A stretch of 64,000 bases of DNA from the NCBI RefSeq assembly GCF_044547355.1, contig NZ_JBIUAG010000001.1, positions 558,001 to 622,000 of the forward strand, written 5' to 3'. Below are positions 17,433-25,808 of this stretch, one piece after another. Position 1 is the stretch's first letter, and every line of letters starts with the position of its first letter. The notes below the pieces were generated by a model, which worked only from the letters and a program-made list of their open reading frames with translations, did not search any database and was not told the DNA's origin. This DNA is from Kutzneria sp044547355 (lineage in GTDB: Bacteria; Actinomycetota; Actinomycetes; Mycobacteriales; Pseudonocardiaceae). Made by a program: the position numbers and the translations under genes.

Positions 17433-19329
17433 CCTCCGGCTGGTAGGCCTCGGCCTGGAGGGTGAACAGCTGGGCGTACGTGCCGTCCAGCGCCATCAGC
17501 TCGTCGTGCGTGCCGCGTTCCACGATCCGGCCGTGGTCGAGCACGATGATCTGGTCGGCGTGCCGGATGTTGGCCAGCCGGTGCGTGATCAGAATGGTGG
17601 TGCGGTCGCCCTCGGCCCCGTCCCGCCGCCGAAGTCGTTGCAGCGAGCGGAAAACCTCGTGTTCGGCGCGCGCGTCCATGGCGGCGGTGGGCTCGTCGGC
17701 GACGAGGATCGGCGCGTCCCGGTACAGGCCGCGGGCGACGCTGATCCGCTGCCACTGGCCGCCGGACAGGTCGCGTCCGTTGGTGAACCGCCGCGACAGC
17801 ACGGTGCGCACACCGGCCGGCAGCTCGGCGATGACGGTGTCGGCCCCGGCTTCCGCCGCGGCGGCGGCCAGGGCGGCGCCGTCCGGATCGGGGCGGTCGA
17901 TGCGCCCGATGCGGATGTTGTCCTCGGCGGTCATCGGCCACTGGGCGGGGGCCTGCATGACCATGGCGATCCGGTCGTAGACGGACGACTCGTCCGCCAC
18001 GGCCAGGTCGACGCCGTCCCACCGCACCTGCCCGTCGCTCGGCCGGAACAGGCCGGTGACCAGCTTGGCCAGGGTGCTCTTGCCGGAGCCGTTCTCCCCG
18101 ACCAGCGCGACGACCTCGCCGCGGCGCACGGTCAGCGTGACGTCGCGCAGCGCCGGCTCGTCCTGCCCGGGGTAGGTGAACGACGCGCCGGTCACGGTGA
18201 TCTCGGCCGGATCCGCCGGCGCGGCCAGGCCGCCGGACTCCCGGGTCCGCTCCTCGGTCTGCCCCAGCAGGTTGGTGTAAAGGTCCAGGTAGAGGATGTT
18301 CTCGTACAGCTGGTTGATGCCGAACATGGTGGTCGACAGCGAGGACGAGGCCATCCGCATCGCCACCACCGCCGCGCCGGCCAGGGCCAGCGGCAGCGCG
18401 CCGCCGTAGAGCAGCCCGGCCAGCGCCCCGTAGGCCAGCCCGGTCCCGATGCCGGCGATTGCCCGGCCCAGCAGGCGAACGCGGGTCTTGGCCACTTCGA
18501 GCCGGCTGTTCTCGTCGGTGAGCTGCGCGCTGATCCGCCGGTACTCGCCGAGCAGCGCCGGGCCGGCGGTGCAGGCCCGCAGCTCGGCGGCGGTGGACCG
18601 GTCGGTGAGCAGCTCGCTGGCGATCTGCATGCGCAACATCCGGGAGACCAACCGGATGTACGACTGGTAGGACAGCTTGGCCGCCCGCGCGGACGCCCAC
18701 ATGTCCGGCACGACCGCGAGCACCACCAACGGGGCCAGCAGCGGATGCAGCACGGCCGCGGTGAAAACGGCCGCCCCCAACTGGATGACTGATCCGGACA
18801 CGTTGCCGATCGCCTCGACGCAGCCCTCGATGCTGCTCATGCCCCGTTGCAGGCCCTGCCGCACGAGGTCGGCGTACTCGCTGTCCTCGAACGCGATCAG
18901 GTCGACCCGGGCGATCGCGGCGTGCGCCTTGTCCCGAGCGTTCTGCTCGACGCGCGGTTTCAACAGGGCTTGCGCGGTCGCGGTGCCGGCTTCGAGCAGC
19001 GCCCTGACCACGTACGACGCGACCAGCAGCGCCACGGCCGGCAACGCGGACACGACCCGTTCCGGGGTGGGTCCGGCGGACAGCAGCTGGGTGAAGACAT
19101 CGGCGGTGGCCAGCAGGCCGAACGCGGTCGCGCAGCCGGAGGCGAGCGTGAGCACCGCGGTGGTCAGCGTCCAACGCCGGGATGCCTGCCAGGCCAGGCC
19201 GAGCACCACCCGCACGCCGGCCGGCAGCGCGAGCAGCGTCCGCCCCAGCCCGGCCTCGGCGACCTGCCGCTCCACGTTCATCCACGTGGGCAGCTCGATG
19301 TTGTCGACGCCGACCAGCGGCTGGGTCAC
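17410..19329 (-). CDS. ABC transporter, fused membrane and ATPase domains (lanthipeptide exporter)
   Basis: A 639-residue half-transporter. The N-terminal half has about six membrane segments (for example VVSALPAVALLVASYVVRAL); the C-terminal half has Walker A GENGSGKST, signature LSGGQWQR, Walker B ILVADEP and the ITHR switch histidine. There is no N-terminal C39 peptidase domain, so it does not cut leaders. The GTG start is embedded in the lanB stop (GTGA), with GAGGAGGACGAC upstream, so it is translationally coupled to lanB and very probably exports the modified peptides. It is the last gene of the lanthipeptide operon. Confidence 0.9.
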   Translation of the reverse strand: MTQPLVGVDNIELPTWMNVERQVAEAGLGRTLLALPAGVRVVLGLAWQASRRWTLTTAVLTLASGCATAFGLLATADVFTQLLSAGPTPERVVSALPAVALLVASYVVRALLEAGTATAQALLKPRVEQNARDKAHAAIARVDLIAFEDSEYADLVRQGLQRGMSSIEGCVEAIGNVSGSVIQLGAAVFTAAVLHPLLAPLVVLAVVPDMWASARAAKLSYQSYIRLVSRMLRMQIASELLTDRSTAAELRACTAGPALLGEYRRISAQLTDENSRLEVAKTRVRLLGRAIAGIGTGLAYGALAGLLYGGALPLALAGAAVVAMRMASSSLSTTMFGINQLYENILYLDLYTNLLGQTEERTRESGGLAAPADPAEITVTGASFTYPGQDEPALRDVTLTVRRGEVVALVGENGSGKSTLAKLVTGLFRPSDGQVRWDGVDLAVADESSVYDRIAMVMQAPAQWPMTAEDNIRIGRIDRPDPDGAALAAAAAEAGADTVIAELPAGVRTVLSRRFTNGRDLSGGQWQRISVARGLYRDAPILVADEPTAAMDARAEHEVFRSLQRLRRRDGAEGDRTTILITHRLANIRHADQIIVLDHGRIVERGTHDELMALDGTYAQLFTLQAEAYQPEVSSLRPG

Positions 19330-22304
19330 GTCGTCCTCCTCAGCGGCGCGTGCCGCAGGCTTTCCCTGGCCCGGGCCACCAGGCCGAGCACCCGCTGCTC
19401 CGGCGGGTGCCCCAGGCCCAGGAGACGATTGCAGTGCATGTGCACCATGCTGCCAGCGATGTCCCGGGCTGTTTGGGTCAATTCCAGGCCATCGATGGCC
19501 AGTGCGAACTCTTCGACGGCACGGCGTCGCGCAGCCAGGACCGCCACCGCCTCGGGGCCGCCCGGCTGTCGGCCCAGCCAGTCCGGATCGCCCAGCGCCT
19601 CGCGCAGAACCCGGGCCTGGCGGCGGTATTCGTCGGCGGCCTCGCGGCGGTCGAGCACCCGGCCGGCGCAGTGCTGGCCGGGCTCGAAGCCGAGGCCGGT
19701 CAGCAGGTCGTCCACAGTGGACGCCACCAGCAGGTTGCGTTCGATCTTGAGCACGCCGGTGTGCTCCAGATGCAGCAGGTCGGCGGATGCCTTGCTGTCG
19801 GCGGTGAACAGCCGTTCCGCCGCCAGCATGGCCGCCGCGCCGCCGTAGCGTTCGACCTCCTGGTCGTAGGTGTCGAGGGCGAAGCGACGGCAGTAGCCGT
19901 CGGTCACGAGCTTCGATCCCCAGCGCAGGAGCCGAGGCGCCAGCTCGGTCGTGACGGCCTCGGGGTCGCCGCGGAAGCGGATGCGCAGATGCCGGTCGGG
20001 GTCGGTGTAGCGCAGGAAGAACCAGTCCTCGGCCAGACCCCCGTCGCACACCTCGGCAGCGAAGTCCCGGAAAGCCAAGGCGATCAGGTCTTCCTCATAC
20101 GTCGGCACGTGATACAGCTTGGCGTAGAGCCAATCGCTGCCCGGCGTCCAGTTCCGGCGGTTGTTGCTCCTGACGACAGCGCGAGTTTCCGGCCTTGCGG
20201 CCACGGTGTCGAGCACCAGCGGCACCATGAGCTCGCTGACGTAGTGGCCGTCCGGGCCCGGCAGCCACGCCTGGTCGGCCCCGGGCAGGGCTTCGTCGAG
20301 CAGCAGCGGGGCCGACTTCGCCTCCGCGCGCAGCTGCGCGACGTGCTCGGGCTGGTCGAGGTCGAGCAGCAGCCGGTGGTCGAAGACCTTGAGATAGACG
20401 TGTCGCGGCACCCACCACCGCTGCCGCCACTGCTGGAAGTCGTCCAGCGCCGCGCGGTCGACCCGCCAGGACGCCGGCGCGAGCACCACCCGACCGACGC
20501 GAACCCTGGGCAGGAAGGGGAATTCGGCGGCTGCGCCCCAGTTGAACTCGGTGAGCTGGACGCGGCCGTCGCGGGCAAGCTCCTCAAGGAAGCGGATCAC
20601 CGGCTGCGCCAGCCGCGGGTTGAGCATGTGACCGGCGCAGGGCACGACCTCGTGCCCGTTCCACAGCAACACGAACCGGCCGCCCCGCACGGCCACGAAC
20701 AACTCGTCCACCGGCACGGCCGTGCCGCTCGGGGAGGTGTCGAACGCCAGCTCGTGACTGCGGGTCAGCGGTCGAATGGCGACGTTGCTGATCCGGGTCC
20801 GGTGCGGCAGATAGGAAACCTCGGCCCAGATCCGTCCCGGTAGCACGGTCTCCTCGGCCTCGGCAACCTCACGCAGCGCGGCTTCGGCCGGAGCCCCGAG
20901 AAGGTCGGCGAAGCGGCCGAGGGTGCGGCCCGCGACCGAAGCGCCGACGTTCGGGCCGACCACCAGGCGGAAGTCGCCGTCGTCGATCGCCGTCCGCGAC
21001 GGAGCCGTCACGAACACCGACAGGTCAAGGGAACTCGGGGCCGAGGCGGGCGAGGGTTTCCAGGTCTCCAGCTTGGCCAGGGTCGCCTCGTCCAGCTCGA
21101 CCTCCAGCGCGCCGTCGCGGATCGCGTTCAACGCCAGCCCGGTCAGGACCTCGTTGCCCGGCCTGGGCGCCGGTTGGTCCGATGTGGACTGTCCGGTCGG
21201 CCCGAGCCCTACCTCGGGGTCGAGCAGCTTCAGCAGCGGCACCTCGGCCCCATAGCCGTAGCGCTCCTCGAACTGGGCCCGATACGGGTCCAGATGCGGA
21301 ATTCCCTTGGGGGCGGCGGAAAGCCGGAGCAGCAGATCGGCCGCACGCGCCGCCTCCTCGGCCACCGCCCGGTGGATCCGCCGACCGCGCAGGCCGACGG
21401 CCATGTCGCTCTGGAACGGCCCCTTGGCCGAGTTCTTGCGAGTCTCGACCGTGTGCACGGATTCGGCGCGGGCCAACAACTTCGGGTAGCTCGCGGCCCC
21501 CTGCTGCGCGTCGAGCTCGTCCCACGCCGCGATCTCGGCCAGCAGGTCGGTGAGCGCGGCGGCATGCTCAGCCGCGCCGGGGATCTGCGCCAGCCGGTTC
21601 GCGACGTATCGGGCGGGCTCGGTCACGGTCATCGGCGGGCGCAGGTCGCTCAGCAGCAGCGTCTGCTCCCACAGCTGCTCGATCAGCCGCTCGATCTTGC
21701 CGCGGTCCACGGCGAACTCCGTGGTCAGGGTCGAAACCAGCTCCTCGTGAGGGATCGGGCGTCGAGCCAGCGTCATCGCGCGGCGCACCGGCCTGGTGGC
21801 GCGCAGGGACACCGCGCGGCCCGCCTCCTCCGAATCCCCGACCGGGGCCCGCTGGCTCAGGAACACCCGGTCGGCCCGGACGAACGCCGCCGGGTTGGCG
21901 AACACGCTCAGCCCCGACCGCACCTCCGGCTCGCGTTCCAGGACCGCCACGAACTCCAGCAGCCAGCCCATGTCCGGCCGGGTGCGGCTGACCCGTTCGC
22001 CGTCGAGCTCGGCATCCGTGGCCTCGCCCCAGCCGACCAGCCCGACGCCGGCGAACAGGCCGAACGGAGTCGGCCGCGTCGACATCCGGATCAGGTAGCG
22101 CAACAGCTTGCCCGCCAACCGATCCCGCCCCTTGGCGTCGGCCGGCGGCCGGTCGAGGGCGCGGGTCAGGTCGCCGGCGCCGACGGCCAGGGCGCGCCGT
22201 ATCCGCGCGTCCGGCTCCGATGTCGGCGGCCGCGTCGGGTAGTGCTCGACCGGGAGCAGCGGCGTGCGGACCACTGCCCAGTCCAAGGGTCGGTACAGAG
22301 CCAC
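19326..22304 (-). CDS. lanB: Class I lanthipeptide dehydratase LanB (full-length)
   Basis: A 992-residue protein with both parts of class I LanB. The N-terminal glutamylation domain contains KLLRYLIRMSTRPTPFGLFA (about residues 67-86), and the C-terminal elimination domain (about 710-990) contains DWFFLRYTDPDRHLRIRFRG. The family uses glutamyl-tRNA to activate Ser/Thr in the precursor core and then eliminates glutamate to give Dha/Dhb. I chose GTG 22304 because GAGGGAGGA lies just before it and the family N-terminus (ALYRPLDW) follows at once; this leaves 11 bp after lanC. The operon order is three precursors, lanC, lanB, exporter. Confidence 0.92.
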   Translation of the reverse strand: MALYRPLDWAVVRTPLLPVEHYPTRPPTSEPDARIRRALAVGAGDLTRALDRPPADAKGRDRLAGKLLRYLIRMSTRPTPFGLFAGVGLVGWGEATDAELDGERVSRTRPDMGWLLEFVAVLEREPEVRSGLSVFANPAAFVRADRVFLSQRAPVGDSEEAGRAVSLRATRPVRRAMTLARRPIPHEELVSTLTTEFAVDRGKIERLIEQLWEQTLLLSDLRPPMTVTEPARYVANRLAQIPGAAEHAAALTDLLAEIAAWDELDAQQGAASYPKLLARAESVHTVETRKNSAKGPFQSDMAVGLRGRRIHRAVAEEAARAADLLLRLSAAPKGIPHLDPYRAQFEERYGYGAEVPLLKLLDPEVGLGPTGQSTSDQPAPRPGNEVLTGLALNAIRDGALEVELDEATLAKLETWKPSPASAPSSLDLSVFVTAPSRTAIDDGDFRLVVGPNVGASVAGRTLGRFADLLGAPAEAALREVAEAEETVLPGRIWAEVSYLPHRTRISNVAIRPLTRSHELAFDTSPSGTAVPVDELFVAVRGGRFVLLWNGHEVVPCAGHMLNPRLAQPVIRFLEELARDGRVQLTEFNWGAAAEFPFLPRVRVGRVVLAPASWRVDRAALDDFQQWRQRWWVPRHVYLKVFDHRLLLDLDQPEHVAQLRAEAKSAPLLLDEALPGADQAWLPGPDGHYVSELMVPLVLDTVAARPETRAVVRSNNRRNWTPGSDWLYAKLYHVPTYEEDLIALAFRDFAAEVCDGGLAEDWFFLRYTDPDRHLRIRFRGDPEAVTTELAPRLLRWGSKLVTDGYCRRFALDTYDQEVERYGGAAAMLAAERLFTADSKASADLLHLEHTGVLKIERNLLVASTVDDLLTGLGFEPGQHCAGRVLDRREAADEYRRQARVLREALGDPDWLGRQPGGPEAVAVLAARRRAVEEFALAIDGLELTQTARDIAGSMVHMHCNRLLGLGHPPEQRVLGLVARARESLRHAPLRRTT

Positions 22305-22315
22305 GTGATCCTCCC

Positions 22316-23578
22316 TCACGACAGCAACAACATCCCGTCCCACGTGGGCTCGGCGCCCGTGCCCGCGGTCAGCAGCGCGAGCGCCACCCCGGCGGCTCCG
22401 TCGAGCAGCCCGGGTTGGTCGACCTTCGCCCCCTCACTGTTCAGCGCGTAGTAGCCGTACGGCCGGTCCGGCTCGTACATCGCCACCAGCTGCTCGGTCA
22501 GCGGCACGGCCGCCTCGGCGAACGCCGGATCGCCGGTGTCGTGGGCGAAACGCAGCGTGATCGTCAGCAGGCCGCCGATCCCGTGACACAGGCCCGGGGT
22601 CCGGTCCACGCGGCGCGCCTCGGCCGGTCGGGTGTGGACGGCCTTCATCGCCGACACGGCAAGTTCTTGCAGCGCACCGTCTTCGAGCGCCTCGCCGGCC
22701 AGCCACAGTGCCCTGGCCACGCCCGGACTCCCGTAGCACCAGGCCGCGTGCGCCGGTTCCCCCCGATTGCCACCGAGCTCAACCGCCGCCGGCCAGTTGA
22801 CCCCCCAGTCGTCGAAGACCCGTTGCCCAGCAAGCCATCCGGCCATCCGCCCGATCGCTTCCCGTTGTCCCTCAACCTCGACGCCCGCTCGTCGGGCCAG
22901 CGCCAGCAACGCCATCGGGCCGGCGATGCCGTGCGCGAGTCCACAGTCGAGGTAGCCGTCCGGGTACCGACCCGGCAGCGCCGCGCCGGCGACCAGCGAC
23001 CGCTGAGGAATGTGCCAGCGCGGCAGGCCGTTTTCCTCGCCGGACAGCGCGACCAACGCCTCCAGCACCTTCGACAGCGCCTTTTCCTTGCGTCGCACCA
23101 GGTATCCGCCGCTGCCGGCCAACCCGTTGATCACATCGATCAGGTGGGCCGGCGGTCCGGACGGGGATTCGCTCAGCAGCTCCGCCCGCGTGGTCACGCC
23201 GGCGATCACGCCCCGGTCCAGTTCCGTCATCAGCCTTCGGTACCGTTCGCCGCCTCGTGACAGCGACCAGGCCGCGAACGCCACACCGCCCACCCCGCCG
23301 CACAGCCCCGATGATCCCGGCCCTGACCTCTCGGCGGCCGTCGCCGCGCGCGCCAGGTGCGCGTGTGCCGCCCGATCCCAGCCCGCGCCCGGCCGGTGCC
23401 GGTCCAGTTCACCGTGCAGCAGCGCGATTCCGACCGCCGTCTCGATCACCTCGTGATCGGTCGCGCCGGGCTCCGGCGGATTCCGCATCCGCTCGGCGAT
23501 CTCCGTCGCCACCCGCACCGCCCGCTCCGCCACCCCCTGCGACAGCGCCGACCGCCACTGCCCGACCGCCGTGCTCAT
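22316..23578 (-). CDS. lanC: Lanthipeptide cyclase LanC
   Basis: A 420-residue LanC. Zinc ligands are visible as Cys281 in WCYGSPG and Cys331-His332 in CHGIGG; the catalytic-histidine motif DCGLAHGIAG is at about 211-220. The family closes thioether rings by adding Cys thiols to Dha/Dhb made by LanB. I chose ATG 23578, with AGGGGAGAACGGG directly upstream, over an upstream in-frame start at 23611. It lies 63 bp after precursor A and 11 bp before lanB. Confidence 0.92.
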   Translation of the reverse strand: MSTAVGQWRSALSQGVAERAVRVATEIAERMRNPPEPGATDHEVIETAVGIALLHGELDRHRPGAGWDRAAHAHLARAATAAERSGPGSSGLCGGVGGVAFAAWSLSRGGERYRRLMTELDRGVIAGVTTRAELLSESPSGPPAHLIDVINGLAGSGGYLVRRKEKALSKVLEALVALSGEENGLPRWHIPQRSLVAGAALPGRYPDGYLDCGLAHGIAGPMALLALARRAGVEVEGQREAIGRMAGWLAGQRVFDDWGVNWPAAVELGGNRGEPAHAAWCYGSPGVARALWLAGEALEDGALQELAVSAMKAVHTRPAEARRVDRTPGLCHGIGGLLTITLRFAHDTGDPAFAEAAVPLTEQLVAMYEPDRPYGYYALNSEGAKVDQPGLLDGAAGVALALLTAGTGAEPTWDGMLLLS

Positions 23579-23641
23579 CCCGTTCTCCCCTGGTTCGAGG
23601 GTCGTCGCCACGGCGGTTGGAGGCCGTGGCGACGAACTAGC

Positions 23642-23821
23642 TCACTGCCGCGGCGCCGGCGCCGTCGGACAGGTCGCGCACTGGGTGCCACAACTGGGGC
23701 GGTGCGTCTCGAAGCACGTGTCGAACCTCGTGTCGCCGCCGGTGGCCACCAGTCCGGTGCCCGGGGCCAGCGGCTCGCCCAGCCGCACGTCCAGGTCGAA
23801 CTCGTCGGTCATGGTGGACAT
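23642..23821 (-). CDS. Lanthipeptide precursor A (FxLD-type, four cysteines)
   Basis: A 59-residue peptide. The leader begins MSTMTDEFDLDVRLG, matching the class I F-x-L-D box used by LanB and like the FxLD family of actinobacterial lanthipeptides. The core half has Cys36, Cys44, Cys48 and Cys51, with many Ser/Thr (Thr31, 35, 39, Ser43, Thr46, 50, 53), including SCGTQCATC. Up to four thioether rings are possible. GGAAGGAAG lies 5 nt before the ATG; a second ATG three codons later is possible. It ends 63 bp before lanC. Confidence 0.85.
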   Translation of the reverse strand: MSTMTDEFDLDVRLGEPLAPGTGLVATGGDTRFDTCFETHRPSCGTQCATCPTAPAPRQ

Positions 23822-23846
23822 CGTTGCTTCCTTCCTTGTGGGACAG

Positions 23847-23990
23847 TCAGTTCAGCGCGCAGAACGGGATGGCCGAGATCGGGTGCCCCAGCGGGTCCAG
23901 AGACTGTCGCTTGGTGGCCCCGTCGCCCTCGCTCGGCGCTTGCGTGCCGAGTCGCACGTCCAGGTCGAACTCGTCCAGCAGAGTGGTCAC
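23847..23990 (-). CDS. Lanthipeptide precursor B (single cysteine)
   Basis: A 47-residue peptide starting at GTG 23990, with GAGGGAG 5-6 nt upstream. The leader LLDEFDLDVRLG is nearly identical to that of precursor A. After GDGATKRQ comes a short core, SLDPLGHPISAIPFCALN. Cys44 is the only cysteine, so at most one thioether ring can form, most simply Ser39 to Cys44 (the SAIPFC stretch). The ATKR tetrapeptide recurs in precursor C and may mark the leader cleavage site. Being in the same operon and having a ribosome site argue that it is real despite the short length. Confidence 0.75.
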   Translation of the reverse strand: MTTLLDEFDLDVRLGTQAPSEGDGATKRQSLDPLGHPISAIPFCALN

Positions 23991-24015
23991 GGTCGTCTCC
24001 CTCGTGATGGATCGA

Positions 24016-24159
24016 TCAGCAGTGCTCAGTGGTCGGGATCCCGCGCGGCGGCGTCGGCGGCGCCGGCGGCGTCGGGGGCTGGCGCGGCCGTTTCGTCGCC
24101 GGATCCTCGGCCCACGGGTCCGCGACCCCGAGCCGGATGTCCAGGTCGTAGTCGTCCAT
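24016..24159 (-). CDS. Lanthipeptide precursor C (proline-rich, C-terminal cysteine)
   Basis: A 47-residue peptide starting at ATG 24159, with a strong GGGAGGAGGTGA ribosome site. The leader is MDDYDLDIRLG, where Tyr replaces Phe of the FxLD box. After DPATKR the core is RQPPTPPAPPTPPRGIP and then TTEHC, so ten of the last 23 residues are proline and the single cysteine is the final residue (Cys47). Thr43 or Thr44 could form a small C-terminal ring. It is first in the operon and has the best ribosome site of the three. The core resembles no lanthipeptide I know. Confidence 0.75.
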   Translation of the reverse strand: MDDYDLDIRLGVADPWAEDPATKRPRQPPTPPAPPTPPRGIPTTEHC

Positions 24160-24179
24160 GTGTCACCTCCTCCCGACCA

Positions 24180-24263
24180 GTCAGGCTCGCCCAGCACCGT
24201 TCCCGGCCGACAGGGGAGGACAACCGGGAAGATCCGGGAAACACACCCGGGTCACCCGGGAGA
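24180..24263 (-). promoter_or_regulatory. Repeat-rich leader upstream of the lanthipeptide operon
   Basis: Several closely spaced CCGGGA-type elements occur between the terminator and precursor C: AACCGGGAAG, ATCCGGGAAA, and the near-palindrome CCCGGGTCACCCGGG at 24246-24260. No gene fits here. They could be binding sites for a regulator or an RNA leader structure. I could not place a convincing -35/-10 pair. Confidence 0.35.
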
Positions 24264-24347
24264 GAAGGGAGTCACGCTCACACCAACCCGACAAAGGGAT
24301 TGATTTCACTTGTCACTGAAGAGATAGTGCTTATGCCCACACAAGCC

Positions 24348-24380
24348 GATGGGCCGCACCCGCGCGGGGTGCGGCCCATC
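24348..24380 (-). terminator. Hairpin terminator after the thioredoxin-fold gene
   Basis: A perfect 13-bp stem, GATGGGCCGCACC / GGTGCGGCCCATC, with a 7-nt loop starts 12 bp after the stop of the gene ending at 24392. There is no T-run, as is common in actinomycetes. It would insulate the lanthipeptide operon from the upstream gene. Confidence 0.7.
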
Positions 24381-24391
24381 TCGGCCTGAGG

Positions 24392-24994
24392 TCAGGAGAA
24401 GGTCAGGTCACCGGTTCGGGTGCGCTTGAGCTCGAAGAAGTCGGGGTACGAGGCCAGGGCCACGGCCCCGTCGAAGACCTTGAGGGCGGCCTCGCCACGG
24501 GGCACGGAGCTGAGGACGGGGCCGAAGAAGGCGACACCGTCGATGTGGATGGTGGGCGTGCCGACGTCCATGCCGACGGGGTCCATGCCCTGGTGGTGGC
24601 TGGCGCGAACGGCGTCGTCGAAGGCGGTGGTGTCGGCGGCGGCCAGGAGATCGGCGGGAGCGTCGATGGCCTGGAGGGCGGCGGCGATGACGGCGCGACG
24701 GTCGTGGTCGCCCTGGTTGTGATAGCGGACGCCGAACTCCGTGTAGTAGTCACGCAGGGCCGGCTCGCCGTTGAGCTGGGCCAGCGCGGCGGCGACGCGC
24801 ACGGCCCACCAGCCCTCCTCCAACCGGGCCTTGTACTCCTCGGGCAGATCGGCCCGGCCGCTGTTCAGCACGGTGAGGCTCATGATCCGAAACCGCAGGT
24901 CGAGCTCGCGCTGTCGCTCCACCTCCAGGATCCACCGCGAGGTGATCCACGCGAACGGGCAGATCGGGTCGAAGTAGAAGTCGACCTTGGTCAT
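24392..24994 (-). CDS. DsbA-like thioredoxin-fold protein, Rv2466c (mycothiol-dependent nitroreductase) family
   Basis: A 200-residue thioredoxin-fold protein. It begins KVDFYFDPICPFAWITSRWI, the pattern of the actinobacterial Rv2466c family, with the active-site motif CPFA (Cys12) in place of a CxxC. Later family segments are ASHHQGMDPVGMDVGTP and VAFFGPVLSSVPRGEAAL. Family members use mycothiol in oxidative defence and reduce some nitro compounds. Only the first active-site cysteine is present. There is no signal peptide. GGGGAGAGC precedes the ATG. A terminator separates it from the lanthipeptide operon, so I do not count it as a cluster gene. Confidence 0.82.
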   Translation of the reverse strand: MTKVDFYFDPICPFAWITSRWILEVERQRELDLRFRIMSLTVLNSGRADLPEEYKARLEEGWWAVRVAAALAQLNGEPALRDYYTEFGVRYHNQGDHDRRAVIAAALQAIDAPADLLAAADTTAFDDAVRASHHQGMDPVGMDVGTPTIHIDGVAFFGPVLSSVPRGEAALKVFDGAVALASYPDFFELKRTRTGDLTFS

Positions 24995-25049
24995 CGGATG
25001 CTCTCCCCTGCCGGTTGTGCTCGGTCGGGTCAAGCATGCCGCACCGGGA

Positions 25050-25808
25050 TCAGGTCGCCACCGGGATCGGCAGGCCGCGCAGCAGCCGAGCGACCTCGGA
25101 CCGCAGTTCGACAAACGTCTCCGACTCACGGGTGGTGATCTGGTCGCGGGCAGCCGGCAGGTCGACCGGGATGTCGGCGAGCAGCCGGGCCGGCGAGCCG
25201 GACAGCACAAGCACCCGGTCCCCCAGGTACACGCTCTCGTCGATGTCGTGGGTGACGAGCAGCATGGTCGTGCCCTGCTCGTGGTGCACGCGGAGCAGCA
25301 GGTCCTCCAGCTCGAACCGGGTCTGGGCGTCGACCGAGGCGAACGGCTCGTCCAGCAGCAACAGCGCCGGCCGATAGGCCAGCGCCCGGGCCAGGGCGAC
25401 CCGTTGCTGCATGCCGCCGGACAGCTGCTGCGGATGCTTGTGGGCGGCGTCGGCCAGGCCGACCTGGGCGAGCGCGGACCGGGCCCGCTCACGGCGTTCG
25501 GACCGGCCGACCCGGCCGCGCAGCGGAAACTCCACATTGGACTGCACGGTCAGCCACGGGAACAGGGAACGGCTGTAGTCCTGGAACACCACGGCCAGGT
25601 CCTCGGGCACGCCGCGCACCGGGGATCCGTGCAGCAGCACCGAACCGCCGGTCGGCGCGAGCAGGCCGGCGATGGCCCGCAGCAGCGTGGACTTGCCGCA
25701 GCCGGACGGCCCGACGATGCAGGCCAGCTCGCCGGCGGCCACCGTGAACGACAGCTCGGCGATCGCGGCGTGGTCGTAGACATGGCTCAGCTGAGCCAGT
25801 TCAAGCAT
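25050..25808 (-). CDS. ABC importer ATP-binding protein (NitT/TauT/SsuB type)
   Basis: About 252 residues with Walker A GPSGCGKST, Q-loop VVFQDYSRSLFPWLTV, signature QLSGGMQQR, Walker B LLLLDEPF and the H-loop VTHDIDE. The sequence after the Q-loop and the 25-kDa size match the nitrate/sulfonate/taurine importer ATPases. ATG 25808 is used here; a TTG at 25817, just after GGAGGACGAC, is an equally plausible start. The start overlaps the permease end. It is the last gene of the transporter operon (binding protein, permease, permease, ATPase). Confidence 0.88.
   Translation of the reverse strand: MLELAQLSHVYDHAAIAELSFTVAAGELACIVGPSGCGKSTLLRAIAGLLAPTGGSVLLHGSPVRGVPEDLAVVFQDYSRSLFPWLTVQSNVEFPLRGRVGRSERRERARSALAQVGLADAAHKHPQQLSGGMQQRVALARALAYRPALLLLDEPFASVDAQTRFELEDLLLRVHHEQGTTMLLVTHDIDESVYLGDRVLVLSGSPARLLADIPVDLPAARDQITTRESETFVELRSEVARLLRGLPIPVAT

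Noticed and set aside
24392..24994. Thioredoxin-fold gene as a member of the lanthipeptide cluster
   Set aside because: A strong hairpin separates it from precursor C, and its family is a general mycothiol-linked one.
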